A stretch of 64,000 nucleotides of DNA from Kribbella steppae (GTDB taxonomy: Bacteria; Actinomycetota; Actinomycetes; Propionibacteriales; Kribbellaceae): assembly GCF_004342025.1 (NCBI RefSeq), contig NZ_SLWN01000019.1, forward strand, positions 107,618 to 171,617, given 5' to 3'. The position numbers and the translations under genes were made by a program. Every line of letters begins with the position of its first letter. The first letter of the stretch is position 1. Of this stretch, positions 13,734-22,562 are shown piece by piece. The notes beneath the pieces were generated by a model. That model searched no databases. It had not been told where the DNA came from and worked only from the letters and a program-made list of their open reading frames with translations.

Positions 13734-16646
13734 ATGGAACAAGAAGCTCCGGCCGGCTGGGAGTTCTTCGACTCCGTCGACTTCCCGACCGACCACACCG
13801 ACGACCCGATGGGTCGGCCGCGGGTCCGGCACGTCGTCACTGCGGTGGTGGTCGGGCACGAGGGCGCCGCCTGGCTGCCCCGGCTGTCCGAGGCGCTGTG
13901 GGCGCTGAACCCACGCCCCGACCGGCTGATCGCGATCGACACCGGCTCCACCGACGAGACGGCCGAGTTGCTCGGCGCGATGCCCGGGGTCGAGCCCGTG
14001 GTCAGCGTGTCCGCCCGCACCGGTTTCGGTACGGCGGTCGCCCGCGGGATCGAGGCGGTCGGCTTCGCACCGATCCCGTCGTCCGTCGGCCCGTACGGCG
14101 ATGACGGTCACATGCCGGTGGTCGAGTGGCTGTGGCTGCTGCACGACGACTGCGCGCCCGCTCCGAAGGCCCTGGAGAAGTTGTTGCTCCAGGCCACTAT
14201 GTCGCCGGACACCGGGGTCTGGGGCCCGAAGCTGCGGCTGTGGCCGCGGGACCGTGAGCTGCTCGAGGTCGGCGTCACCACCTCACTCGGCGGTCGTCGC
14301 GACACCGGGATCGAGAACGGCGAGCTCGACCAGGGCCAGCACGACCAACTGCGGAACGTGCTCTCGGTCAGCTCGGCCGGCATGCTGGTCCGCCGCGACG
14401 TCTGGGAGGCGCTGCACGGTTTCGACCCGCGGCTGCCGATGTTCCGCGACGACCTCGACTTCGGCTGGCGCGCCAGCCGCGCGGGCTACAAGGTCGGCGT
14501 CGCACCCGACGCGGTCGTCTACCACGCGCAGGCCGCCGCGACCGGTGAGCGCGCGCTGGCCGGCACCCGGCGGCACGCGTACCAGCTCGACCGCTCGCAC
14601 GCGTACTACACCGTCCTGGCCAACGCACCCGGCAAGCTGCTGCCACTGCTGATCCTGCGCTTCCTGCTCGGCACGATCATGCGCTCGATCTGGTTCCTCA
14701 TCGGCAAGACGCCGTCCGGTGCTGTCGACGAGTGGACCGCACTGCTCGGCACGTTGCTCGCCGGCGGCTGGACCCAGGCTCGCAAGGACCGCCGCAACAT
14801 CGATCGAGTCCCGTACGACGACATCAAGGGACTGTTCTCCCGGTCCGTGCACGCCTTGCGGCAAAACTTGGAGGAGACGACCAGCACGATCTCCGAGCGG
14901 ATCCGCGAAGCGTGGGCGGACGAGCCGGAAGAGCAGGTCGTCACCACCGCACGCCGGGCGAAGTCCACGGCCCGCGTTGCCGTCGATCAGCCTCGTTGGC
15001 GCCGGCAACTGATTCGCCGGCCGTTCCTGGTTGCCTGGGTCCTCCTCGCGATCGGTGCGTTCGTCGCGGCCCGCAGCCTGATCGGTGGCGGTGTCCTGCG
15101 ATCCAACCTGCTGCTGCCGCCGCACGAGACCCTTGGCGCGCTCTGGCATGCAGCGGCTGCTGCACCGCCGGGTGTGACACCTCCTGCTTGGCTTGGGCAG
15201 TTCTGGGCCTTCTCCACAGTGATGTTCGGTCCGTCCGGTGCGACGAACCTGCTGCTACTCGGTGCTGTTCCGTTGGCCGGTCTGTCCGCGTGGGCGTTGC
15301 TGCGTTCGTTCGTCACCGACCGGGTGGCCCGGGCGTGGGGCGCGACGGCGTACGGGCTTGCTGTCTTTGCGAACGGCGCCGTCACGCAGGGGCGGATCGG
15401 GACGTGTGTGGCGGCGATCGTGCTGCCGTTGCTCGGTGCTGCCGTGCACACGATCGCTCGACGGCGTCGCGTGATCATCCAGGGCAGTTGGCGGGCCGCA
15501 TGGTTCGCAGGGATCTGCCAGGCCGTGCTGTTCGCGTTCACGCCGGCACTGGGTCTGCTGGTCAGCGTCACGCTGGTCATCGGCGGAGTGCTCGGACTGG
15601 GGTGGCGCCGACAGGGTCGCCAGCTCGTCTTCTCCGTCGTACTGGGTCTGCTGCTCGTGCTGCCGTGGACGATTCAGTTGGTACTGCACCCGTCGCGAAT
15701 CGGTCAGGAAGCGGGCGGACCGCCGACTGCGGCCGTTGGTCCGGGTGACAGCCTTCCGCACTTGCTGACCGGTACGCCGATCGGTGCGCCGACGCCTTGG
15801 TGGTTCGTCGTACCGCTGATCCTGGTGGCGTTGGTCGCTCTGCTGCGTGAGTCGCGGCAGCGCTACGAACTGCTTGGGTGGTTCGCCGCACTCGCCGGTC
15901 TGGCCGCAACACTGGTTGCCAGCCGGCTGGGTGGTGGCAGTGGGCCGCTGATGTTCCTGATGACCGCGGGCTGGATCATCGCGGTAGCTGTCGCCTGGGA
16001 CTCGGTCGGGAAGTCGACCGAGGTCATCGTGCAGGGTCTGCTCGGGCTCGTGCTGGTGACGACGATCGTGACCGCCGGGTTCTGGATGGTGCGTGGTGCC
16101 GACGGGCCGCTGTGGCGTGGCACCGCGCAGGACCTCCCGGCGTACCTGATCTCCGCGCAGGATCCGCCGGAGGACGCATCGATCCTGGTGGTGCGTAAGG
16201 ACCCCAGTACTCCGATGCGGTACTCGCTGGTGAAGGACGGCGGTCCGCGGATGGGCTCGCTGGAGGCTGCGCCGAAGCCGGAGCAGACCAAGCCGATCAC
16301 CGATGTGTTGTCGACGCTCGGCGGTGGCGGTACAGGTGAGGAAGGTCGGCAGTTGGCCGGCTTGGCGATCGACTACGTCTACCTGCCCGCACCGGTCGAC
16401 CCGACGCTCCAGGCGACTCTCGACTCGCTGCCGGGGCTGACCCGGGCCAGTGCGACCGACGGTGACGCGGCCTGGTTGGTCGACAGGTCGGACGCCAAGG
16501 GCACTTCGCCGCTCACCGACGTGACCCACACCCTGTGGCGCGTGCTCGGCCTGATCGGCTGGATCATCGCGCTGATCTTCTGCCTGCCGACCGTCCGACG
16601 TACCGTCGCGGTCCCGCACGGCACCCACGCGAGGAGGGACCGATGA
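13734..16646 (+). CDS. Large polytopic family 2 glycosyltransferase
   Basis: The 970-residue protein has a GT2 domain at about residues 30-300: VVVGHEGAAWLPRL, the nucleotide-binding AIDTGSTDET, metal-binding LLHDDCAP and an acceptor-site DDLDFGWRASRAG. A helix near residues 305-335 follows, then a cytosolic stretch, then a region of roughly 11 membrane helices (about 420-810) and a periplasmic segment ending in a last helix (LGLIGWIIALIFCLPTV). This resembles actinobacterial envelope glycosyltransferases that may use a lipid-linked sugar. ATG at 13734 lacks a good ribosome-binding site; GTG at 13719 is an alternative. The stop overlaps the next gene by ATGA. GDP-mannose from the neighbouring man genes is a plausible donor source, by inference. 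Confidence 0.88.
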   Translation: MEQEAPAGWEFFDSVDFPTDHTDDPMGRPRVRHVVTAVVVGHEGAAWLPRLSEALWALNPRPDRLIAIDTGSTDETAELLGAMPGVEPVVSVSARTGFGTAVARGIEAVGFAPIPSSVGPYGDDGHMPVVEWLWLLHDDCAPAPKALEKLLLQATMSPDTGVWGPKLRLWPRDRELLEVGVTTSLGGRRDTGIENGELDQGQHDQLRNVLSVSSAGMLVRRDVWEALHGFDPRLPMFRDDLDFGWRASRAGYKVGVAPDAVVYHAQAAATGERALAGTRRHAYQLDRSHAYYTVLANAPGKLLPLLILRFLLGTIMRSIWFLIGKTPSGAVDEWTALLGTLLAGGWTQARKDRRNIDRVPYDDIKGLFSRSVHALRQNLEETTSTISERIREAWADEPEEQVVTTARRAKSTARVAVDQPRWRRQLIRRPFLVAWVLLAIGAFVAARSLIGGGVLRSNLLLPPHETLGALWHAAAAAPPGVTPPAWLGQFWAFSTVMFGPSGATNLLLLGAVPLAGLSAWALLRSFVTDRVARAWGATAYGLAVFANGAVTQGRIGTCVAAIVLPLLGAAVHTIARRRRVIIQGSWRAAWFAGICQAVLFAFTPALGLLVSVTLVIGGVLGLGWRRQGRQLVFSVVLGLLLVLPWTIQLVLHPSRIGQEAGGPPTAAVGPGDSLPHLLTGTPIGAPTPWWFVVPLILVALVALLRESRQRYELLGWFAALAGLAATLVASRLGGGSGPLMFLMTAGWIIAVAVAWDSVGKSTEVIVQGLLGLVLVTTIVTAGFWMVRGADGPLWRGTAQDLPAYLISAQDPPEDASILVVRKDPSTPMRYSLVKDGGPRMGSLEAAPKPEQTKPITDVLSTLGGGGTGEEGRQLAGLAIDYVYLPAPVDPTLQATLDSLPGLTRASATDGDAAWLVDRSDAKGTSPLTDVTHTLWRVLGLIGWIIALIFCLPTVRRTVAVPHGTHARRDR

Positions 16647-18124
16647 GGCGACTGCTCGCGGACGCGCGGATCCGGCTCGGTGCCTGTGTGCTGGCGATGG
16701 CTGCCGCTGCTGGGCTGGGCATCGTCACGCAGGCCAAGGAGCCGGTGACGAGGGCCGAGGGCGTGGAAGAGCCCGCCCGCGCAGTGGTGAACCGTACGGC
16801 GCTGTCCTGCCCGGCCCTGGCCGGTGGTGGCAAGCTGTCGAGTGTGGTCAACGCGGTGGCGCCCGCGCTGCCCGAAGGTACGCCGACCGCCGCGGGAAAC
16901 GCGACACCGCTGACCATCGCGCCCCTGCCGGAGACGGCCGACCCGACCGGGTCGCTGCTCGTGCGCGGCAAGATCGCGTCGAGCGCTCCGGCCACCAAAC
17001 CCGCGCCGCTGATGATCCGCGGCGTCGGCCCGCTCGCGGCCGGCACCGTCGGCACCAGTACGACGACCTCGGTCGAAGGCGTGAACCAGGGCATGGCGAG
17101 TACGCCGTGCCAGGTGCCCGGCTCGGACTTCTGGTTCGTCGGTGCGTCCGGGGCGAGTGACCGCCGGGACGTGCTGGTGCTGACGAACCTCGACAGCATC
17201 AACGCCGAGGTCAACGTCACCGTCTACGCGCGCACCGGTCCGCAGGATCTGCCGCAGGCCCGGGGCATCGTCGTACCGGCGCGGGGGACGGCGGACCTGT
17301 ACCTCAACCTGATCGCGCGCAACCTGCGTGACATCGCGCTGCACGTGGAGTCCACCGGTGGCCGGGTGGCGCCGGCCCTGCGGTCCAACGCGACCGAGGC
17401 AGGCAGCGAGCCGGCCGGCGTGGACTGGCTGAACCCGTCGGCACCGCCGGCGAACAAGGTGTTCGTGCCCGCCGCCGCCCCCGGCGCCGGACTGCGCATC
17501 CTGTCGGTGGCGAACCCGACCGACCTTCAGGCGAGCGCCAGCCTGACCGTGCACGGGCCGAACGGTCCGTTCAAGCCGGCCGGTCTGGAGACCGTGCAGA
17601 TCCCGGCCGGGTCGGTGAAGACCTTCCGGCTCGACCCTGTGCTGCACGGCGATCCCAGCGCCGTCACGGTGACGTCGGACCAGCCGGTGACGGCCTCCAT
17701 GCGGATGGTGGACGCTACCGGGAGCGACTTCGCGTCGATCGGATCGGCCGAGGCGCTGACCGGGCCGGCGTACCTGGTTCTGCCGGCGCATCAGCAGCCC
17801 GCGATGCTGCAGGTGACCGCGCCCGGCAAGACCGGGAGTGTGAAGGTCGAGCTGCGTGACGTGGCCGGGCGGGTGCTGGACACGCGGGCGCTCGACGTGA
17901 TCGCCGGTGCGACCACTCAGATCCCGCTCAAGGCTCAGCCGCGTCCGACGTACCTGATGGTTGAGCAGACTCGCGGCACGGTGGTGGCCGGTGTCACGTT
18001 GATGCCTGCGGCGAAGCCGGATGAGGACGACGTTGCTCAGGTGGCTGCCTGGCCGCTGAACACCTCGCTGGTGTTCCGGGCGCAGCTCGGGGCCGAGCCG
18101 GATGTGCGCGCTGCGCTGAGGTAG
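16643..18124 (+). CDS. DUF5719 exported protein
   Basis: The 493-residue protein begins RRLLADARIRLGACVLAMAAAAG, a positively charged N-terminus with a hydrophobic signal or anchor helix. The rest is predicted outside the membrane and built of beta-rich repeats (LVLTNLDSINAEVNVTVYA, ILSVANPTDLQASASLTVHG). Such proteins follow the polytopic glycosyltransferase in many actinobacteria and carry the label DUF5719; the function is unknown. The ATG is set by the ATGA overlap with the glycosyltransferase and by GAGGAGGG upstream. The stop abuts the stop of convergent DUF3499 with no base between. It probably works at the outer face with its operon partner. Confidence 0.82.
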   Translation: MRRLLADARIRLGACVLAMAAAAGLGIVTQAKEPVTRAEGVEEPARAVVNRTALSCPALAGGGKLSSVVNAVAPALPEGTPTAAGNATPLTIAPLPETADPTGSLLVRGKIASSAPATKPAPLMIRGVGPLAAGTVGTSTTTSVEGVNQGMASTPCQVPGSDFWFVGASGASDRRDVLVLTNLDSINAEVNVTVYARTGPQDLPQARGIVVPARGTADLYLNLIARNLRDIALHVESTGGRVAPALRSNATEAGSEPAGVDWLNPSAPPANKVFVPAAAPGAGLRILSVANPTDLQASASLTVHGPNGPFKPAGLETVQIPAGSVKTFRLDPVLHGDPSAVTVTSDQPVTASMRMVDATGSDFASIGSAEALTGPAYLVLPAHQQPAMLQVTAPGKTGSVKVELRDVAGRVLDTRALDVIAGATTQIPLKAQPRPTYLMVEQTRGTVVAGVTLMPAAKPDEDDVAQVAAWPLNTSLVFRAQLGAEPDVRAALR

Positions 18125-18508
18125 TCAGCCTTCGGAGGAGTTCGCGCCGGGGTCCTGCAACATTCGCAGATGTCGTCGGCGGGCCACCTCGACCGGCGCG
18201 CCCGGAGTGCCGGCGCCCGGCTCCTGCCGTGGCAGCGGCCGGGCCGCTTCGCGGACCGCGTTCGCCAGCGCTTCCAGGTCGTCCGACGACGGTCCGGCCG
18301 CGGCCGGGTCCGGAGCCAGCCGGATCACTTCCCAGCCGTTCGGAGCCGTCAGCCGGTCGGCGTGGTCGGCACAGAGGTCGTAGCAGTGCGGTTCGGCGTA
18401 CGTCGCCAACGGGCCGAGCACACAGGTGGAATCGGCGTACACATACGTGAGCGTCGACACAGCCGGCTTATGACAGGCGGCGCGCGAACAGATCCTGGCG
18501 ATGCTCAC
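18125..18508 (-). CDS. DUF3499 protein
   Basis: The 127-residue protein has an N-terminal zinc-ribbon-like half, with Cys in ICSRAACHKPA, CVLG and CYDLCADHAD, and a variable charged C-terminus. This matches DUF3499 (Rv3258c in M. tuberculosis), conserved in actinobacteria beside whiB2 and manB and of unknown function. The start is GTG, with TAACGT exactly 6 bases upstream, which suggests a leaderless message. It diverges from the zincin-like gene with 31 bp between starts. Confidence 0.88.
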   Translation of the reverse strand: MSIARICSRAACHKPAVSTLTYVYADSTCVLGPLATYAEPHCYDLCADHADRLTAPNGWEVIRLAPDPAAAGPSSDDLEALANAVREAARPLPRQEPGAGTPGAPVEVARRRHLRMLQDPGANSSEG

Positions 18509-18514
18509 GACCAG

Positions 18515-18520
18515 ACGTTA
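18515..18520 (-). promoter_or_regulatory. Candidate -10 (TAACGT) of leaderless DUF3499
   Basis: On the minus strand TAACGT is followed by 6 bases (CTGGTC) and then the GTG start. With the divergent box 8 bp away it forms a back-to-back pair inside a 31-bp gap that has no room for a separate leader. Confidence 0.5.
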
Positions 18521-18527
18521 CCCCCAC

Positions 18528-18533
18528 TAGGCT
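18528..18533 (+). promoter_or_regulatory. Candidate -10 (TAGGCT) of the leaderless zincin-like gene
   Basis: TAGGCT is followed by GAGCGC (6 bases) and GTG at 18540. There is no Shine-Dalgarno sequence. It mirrors the divergent DUF3499 box. Confidence 0.5.
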
Positions 18534-18539
18534 GAGCGC

Positions 18540-18986
18540 GTGACCGAGGCTCGCCGTCATCGCACGCACATAGACCGCCACGGCCGCGGCATGCTCGGCC
18601 CGATCAGCCGGCCGAGCAAGTTCGCGCCGCGCGGACTGCCGCTGCAGCGATCCGCCGCGGCCCAGTTCGACGAGGTGGTCGCGATCGAGGTGACCCGGCT
18701 GGAGAAGCGGCTGCCGCAGGTGGTCGCCCGGGTCGAGTTCGCCATCGAGGACGTGCCGAACCTCGACCTCGACGCGGTCGAGATCCCACTCACCCACTCC
18801 ACCGGCGGTACGTCGCACGAGCCCTACCGGATCGTGGTCTTCCGCCGCCCGATCGAACTGCGGGCCGAGCGGTCCGGCACCAGCCTGGCCTGGCTGGTCC
18901 GGTCCGCGCTGGTGCTCGAGCTGGCCGACGTACTGGCACTGTCGCCGGAGCAGATCGACCCCGAGTTCGAGTCCGACGACGATTGA
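18540..18986 (+). CDS. Zincin-like metallopeptidase-family protein, motif degenerate
   Basis: The 148-residue protein corresponds by position and size to Rv3259, a member of the small zincin-like family PF06262. Members that are active peptidases carry HExxH in a helix near the C-terminus; here the corresponding helix reads LVRSALVLELADVLALSP, where Leu-Glu-Leu-Ala-Asp stands in place of the zinc ligands. I therefore expect no metalloprotease activity. The N-terminus is basic (RHRTHIDRHGRG) and the C-terminus strongly acidic (DPEFESDDD). GTG at 18540 is favoured by the TAGGCT box six bases upstream. Confidence 0.72.
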   Translation: MTEARRHRTHIDRHGRGMLGPISRPSKFAPRGLPLQRSAAAQFDEVVAIEVTRLEKRLPQVVARVEFAIEDVPNLDLDAVEIPLTHSTGGTSHEPYRIVVFRRPIELRAERSGTSLAWLVRSALVLELADVLALSPEQIDPEFESDDD

Positions 18987-19041
18987 GCTGTGTTGAATTG
19001 CCGGGCCTTCGGCGCCGGTGTGGTCATGACACGCCTATGAA

Positions 19042-19059
19042 ACCAGTCGAGCAACTGGT
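19042..19059. promoter_or_regulatory. Candidate operator of the Gfo/ThuA operon
   Basis: ACCAGT-CGAGCA-ACTGGT is a perfect 6+6 dyad with a 6-base spacer in the 142-bp gap before the Gfo/Idh gene. No regulator gene adjoins it. Confidence 0.35.
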
Positions 19060-19128
19060 GTTGGATCGTGTTCCGTAGTGTGGGAAGCAGTTTGTGACCT
19101 TCGTTGTCATTGCGAGAGGATCGCGAGT

Positions 19129-20205
19129 GTGAACGATCAAAAACTGCGCGTCGGAGTGGTCGGACTGGGCTTCGCCGGGCGTACGGCGCTGGAGGCGTTC
19201 TCCGAGTTGCCGGACGTCGAGGTGGTGGCTCTGGCCGGCCTGGAGAAGGACACGCTGACCAGCCTCGGCGAGAAGCACGGGGTCCCGCACCTGTACGAGA
19301 AGTGGGAGGACCTGCTCGAGACGGAGGGCCTGGAAGCGGTCAGCATCGGTACGCCGACCCAGCTGCACGCCCCGATCGCCCTGAAGGCACTGGACAAGGG
19401 CCTGCACGTCCTCTGCGAGAAGCCGCTGGCCCGCACGGTCGCCGAGGGCACCGCGATGGTCGAGGCCTCGAAGAAGGCCGGCAAGGTGCTGAAGGTCATC
19501 TTCAACCACCGGGAGCGCGGCGACGTCGCCGCCCTGAAGCACCAGATCGACGAGGGCCAGCTGGGCCGGCTCTACTACGCGAAGGCGCACTGGATGCGCC
19601 GCAACGGCATCCCCGGGATGGGCGGCTGGTTCACCAACCGCGAGCTGTCCGGCGGCGGTCCGCTGATCGACCTCGGCGTCCACATCCTCGATCTGGCCCT
19701 GCATCTGCTGGGCGAGCCGCAGGTCAGCACGGTCAGCGCGAGTACCTTCGCCGAGCTCGGCCCGCGCGGCAAGGGCAGCCGCGACCCGAACGCGAACACG
19801 CTCGGGTCCGCGTTCGAGGTGGAGGACCTCGCCACGGCGTACCTGCGGCTCGAGGGCGGCGGTGCGCTGCAGCTGGAGACCAGCTGGGCCACCTACCGAG
19901 CCCCCGGCGACAACTTCGGCATCGAGCTGTTCGGTACCGACGGCGGCGCCAAGATCGAGGTCCAGAACTACACCACCGTCGACACGCTGCGGATCTTCAC
20001 CGATGTCGGCGGCGTACCGGCCGAGGTGAAGCCGGCCACCGGCGCCGGGCTCGGCCACCGCGCGGTGGTGCAGGAGTTCGTCCGGATCGTCCAGAGCGGC
20101 GACTGGGCCGCACACAACGGGTCCGAAGCGCTGCTCCGGACCGAGGTCATCGACGCCTGCTACGCCTCGGCGAAGGCGGGACGAGAGGTTGTACTCCATG
20201 ACTGA
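19129..20205 (+). CDS. Gfo/Idh/MocA-family oxidoreductase
   Basis: The 358-residue protein has an N-terminal Rossmann fold with VGVVGLGFAGRTALEAF, the family motif CEKPLAR near residue 100, and a C-terminal substrate domain at about 130-340. These enzymes use NAD(P) on sugars, inositols or their derivatives. It overlaps the following ThuA-like gene by 8 bp; Gfo/Idh plus ThuA pairs act on disaccharides or other sugars in several bacteria. GTG at 19129 has GAGAGGA about 8 bases upstream. The pair sits between the zincin-like gene and manB, a place where mycobacteria have nothing as far as I recall, so it is probably a lineage-specific insertion. Confidence 0.87.
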   Translation: MNDQKLRVGVVGLGFAGRTALEAFSELPDVEVVALAGLEKDTLTSLGEKHGVPHLYEKWEDLLETEGLEAVSIGTPTQLHAPIALKALDKGLHVLCEKPLARTVAEGTAMVEASKKAGKVLKVIFNHRERGDVAALKHQIDEGQLGRLYYAKAHWMRRNGIPGMGGWFTNRELSGGGPLIDLGVHILDLALHLLGEPQVSTVSASTFAELGPRGKGSRDPNANTLGSAFEVEDLATAYLRLEGGGALQLETSWATYRAPGDNFGIELFGTDGGAKIEVQNYTTVDTLRIFTDVGGVPAEVKPATGAGLGHRAVVQEFVRIVQSGDWAAHNGSEALLRTEVIDACYASAKAGREVVLHD

Positions 20206-20941
20206 TCCGATTCGCGTCACCGTCTGGGGCGAGAACGTGCACGACCAGCGCGACGCCTCGGTGCAGAAGGTCTACCCCGACACCATGCACGAGACGATCG
20301 CGGCCGCGCTGCGGGCCAAGCTCGGTCAGGACGTGGTCGTCCGGACGGCGTGGCTGCAGCAGCCCGAGCACGGTCTGACCGAGGAGGTCCTGGCCGAGAC
20401 CGACGTACTCACCTGGTGGGGGCACGCCGCGCACGGTGACGTGGACGACGCGATCGTCGAGCGGGTGCAGCGGCACGTGCTGTCCGGGATGGGCCTGATC
20501 GCGCTGCACTCGGCGCACTTCAGCAAGATCTTCATCCGGCTGATGGGCACCACCTGCTCACTCGACTGGCGGTCCGAGAACGACCGCGAGCTGCTCTGGA
20601 CCGTGGCCGCCGGCCACCCGATCGCCCAGGGCATCCCGCACCCGCTGGTGATCGAGCGCGAGGAGATGTACGGCGAGCTGTTCGACATCCCGCAGCCGGA
20701 CGAGCTGGTCTTCGTCAGCTCGTTCTCCGGCGGCGAGGTGTTCCGCTCCGGCTGCTGCTACCGCCGCGGCCAGGGCCGGGTCTTCTACTTCCGCCCCGGC
20801 GACCAGGAGTACCCGACCTACCACCAGCCGGCCGTGCAGCAGATCATCGCCAACGCGGCCCGCTGGGCGGCGCCGACCAGCCCGCGGCAGCTCCCGGAGG
20901 TTCACCACCGCAAGATCCCTGGCTGGTTCGATCAGGGCTGA
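20198..20941 (+). CDS. ThuA-like trehalose-utilisation family protein
   Basis: This 247-residue cytosolic protein belongs to the ThuA family, which has a class I glutamine amidotransferase-like fold. Features are VTVWGENVHD at the start, ADVLTWWGHAAHG-like LTWWGHAAHG, GLIALHSAHFSK, and a C-terminal YFRPGDQEYPTYHQP. In rhizobia ThuA works with a Gfo/Idh enzyme (ThuB) in converting trehalose and related sugars to 3-keto forms; the pairing here suggests similar chemistry, substrate unknown. ATG at 20198 lies inside the end of the upstream gene, so translation is coupled. Confidence 0.85.
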   Translation: MTDPIRVTVWGENVHDQRDASVQKVYPDTMHETIAAALRAKLGQDVVVRTAWLQQPEHGLTEEVLAETDVLTWWGHAAHGDVDDAIVERVQRHVLSGMGLIALHSAHFSKIFIRLMGTTCSLDWRSENDRELLWTVAAGHPIAQGIPHPLVIEREEMYGELFDIPQPDELVFVSSFSGGEVFRSGCCYRRGQGRVFYFRPGDQEYPTYHQPAVQQIIANAARWAAPTSPRQLPEVHHRKIPGWFDQG

Positions 20942-20966
20942 AATACAGCAATCGCGCCGGGCCGGA

Positions 20967-20972
20967 TAGGGT
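20967..20972 (+). promoter_or_regulatory. manB: Candidate -10 (TAGGGT) of leaderless manB
   Basis: TAGGGT, then CCACGC, then the ATG at 20979: the same TANNNT-N6-start arrangement as at other genes in this window. No ribosome-binding site is seen before this ATG, and manB is 37 bp after thuA, so it likely has its own start of transcription. Confidence 0.45.
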
Positions 20973-20978
20973 CCACGC

Positions 20979-22364
20979 ATGGTTGACGTTGCTGCGATCT
21001 TCAAGGCCTACGACGTACGTGGGGTCGTCCCGGACCAGCTGGACGAGTCGGTGGCCCGGGCGACCGGGGCGGCCTTCGTCGAGGTCCTGGACGTCCTCGC
21101 GTCTCCGGGGGCGGTCGTGGTCGGTTACGACATGCGGCCGTCCAGCCCGGGACTGGCGGCCGCGTTCGCCGAGGGGGTGACCAGCACCGGTGCGGATGTG
21201 ATCGACATCGGCCTGGCCTCCACCGACCAGCTGTACTTCGCGTCCGGGCGGCTGCAGCTGCCCGGCGCGATGTTCACCGCGAGCCACAACCCGGCGCAGT
21301 ACAACGGCATCAAGCTGTGCCGCGTGGGTGCCGCACCGGTCGGCTCGGACTCCGGTCTGCGCGAGATCGCCGACCTGGTCGCGAAGGCGCTCACCGAGGG
21401 CCTGGCGGACAGCGCCGTACCGGGCAAGGTGACGCACAAGAACCTGCTCACCGCGTACGCCGACCACCTGCACGACCTGGTCGACCTGAGCGGCATCCGC
21501 CCACTCAAGGTCGTCGTGGACGCCGGCAACGGGATGGGCGGTCACACCGTCCCGGCCGTGTTCGCCTCCGGACCGGTCGAGATCATCCCGCTGTACTTCG
21601 AGCTGGACGGCAGCTTCCCCAACCACGAGGCCAACCCGCTGGACCCGAAGAACCTGGTCGACCTGCAGGCCAAGGTCCGTGAGGTCGGCGCCGATCTCGG
21701 CCTGGCCTTCGACGGGGACGCGGACCGCTGCTTCGTGGTGGACGAGAAGGGCGACGCGATCTCGCCGAGTGCGATCACCGGTGCGGTCGCGGTCCGGGAG
21801 CTGGCCAAGCACCCCGGCTCGGCCGTCATCCACAACCTGATCACCTCCAAGGCCGTACCCGAGCTGATCACCGAGCACGGCGGGACGCCGGTCCGGGCCC
21901 GGGTCGGGCACTCGTACATCAAGCAGAAGATGGCCGAGACCGACGCGGTGTTCGGCGGCGAGCACTCCGCCCACTACTACTTCCGGGACTTCTGGCGGGC
22001 CGACACCGGCATGCTGGCCGCACTGCACGTGCTGGCCGCGCTCGGTGAGCAGGACAAGCCCGCCAGTGAGCGGTTCGCCGACTACGAGCGGTACGTCGCG
22101 TCCGGCGAGCTGAACAACAAGGTCGACGACGCCGCGGCCACGGTCGCGGCGATCGAAGACACCTACGGCGGCCGGGACGGGATTACCGTTGACCATCTGG
22201 ACGGTCTGACCGTGTCGGCGGGACAGTGGTGGTTCAACGTTCGCGCGTCGAACACCGAACCGCTGCTGCGGCTGAACGTCGAGGCGGAGGACCGGACCAC
22301 GATGGAACGCGTCCGTGACGAAGTACTGGCCCTGATCACCGGCGCATCGGTGGAGGAGAACTGA
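20979..22364 (+). CDS. manB: Phosphomannomutase/phosphoglucomutase
   Basis: This 461-residue alpha-D-phosphohexomutase interconverts Man-6-P and Man-1-P (often Glc phosphates too). The four domains show their signatures: FKAYDVRG, the phosphoserine loop TASHNPAQYNGIK, Mg-binding FDGDADRC, sugar-binding GEHSAHYYF and phosphate-binding RASNTEPLLR. Length is typical. It heads the block manB-Trm112-SIS-manA, whose members abut or overlap. Its product feeds ManC. The start is supported by the TAGGGT box six bases upstream and by the conserved N-terminal motif near residue 10. Confidence 0.95.
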   Translation: MVDVAAIFKAYDVRGVVPDQLDESVARATGAAFVEVLDVLASPGAVVVGYDMRPSSPGLAAAFAEGVTSTGADVIDIGLASTDQLYFASGRLQLPGAMFTASHNPAQYNGIKLCRVGAAPVGSDSGLREIADLVAKALTEGLADSAVPGKVTHKNLLTAYADHLHDLVDLSGIRPLKVVVDAGNGMGGHTVPAVFASGPVEIIPLYFELDGSFPNHEANPLDPKNLVDLQAKVREVGADLGLAFDGDADRCFVVDEKGDAISPSAITGAVAVRELAKHPGSAVIHNLITSKAVPELITEHGGTPVRARVGHSYIKQKMAETDAVFGGEHSAHYYFRDFWRADTGMLAALHVLAALGEQDKPASERFADYERYVASGELNNKVDDAAATVAAIEDTYGGRDGITVDHLDGLTVSAGQWWFNVRASNTEPLLRLNVEAEDRTTMERVRDEVLALITGASVEEN

Positions 22365-22562
22365 ATGGCAGTCAATCTGGACCCGGACCTGCTCAGCATC
22401 CTGGTCTGCCCCAAGTGCCGGTCGGAGTTCCGGGTGGACGACGAGGCGAATGAGCTGATCTGCACGAACAGCGCCTGTGCGCTGGCCTACCCGGTCCGCG
22501 ACGAGATCCCGGTCCTGCTGATCGACGAGGCACGGGACACGAAAGAGGCCGCGGTCGACTGA
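22365..22562 (+). CDS. Trm112-family small zinc-ribbon protein
   Basis: The 65-residue protein has CPKC and ICTNSAC, a four-Cys zinc ribbon, and the family ending YPVRDEIPVLL. Trm112-like proteins activate methyltransferases in eukaryotes; bacterial ones of this size (YcaR-like) are of unclear function. The ATG follows the manB stop with no gap, and its own stop overlaps the next ATG (TGATG), so it is an integral member of the mannose operon. Confidence 0.9.
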   Translation: MAVNLDPDLLSILVCPKCRSEFRVDDEANELICTNSACALAYPVRDEIPVLLIDEARDTKEAAVD

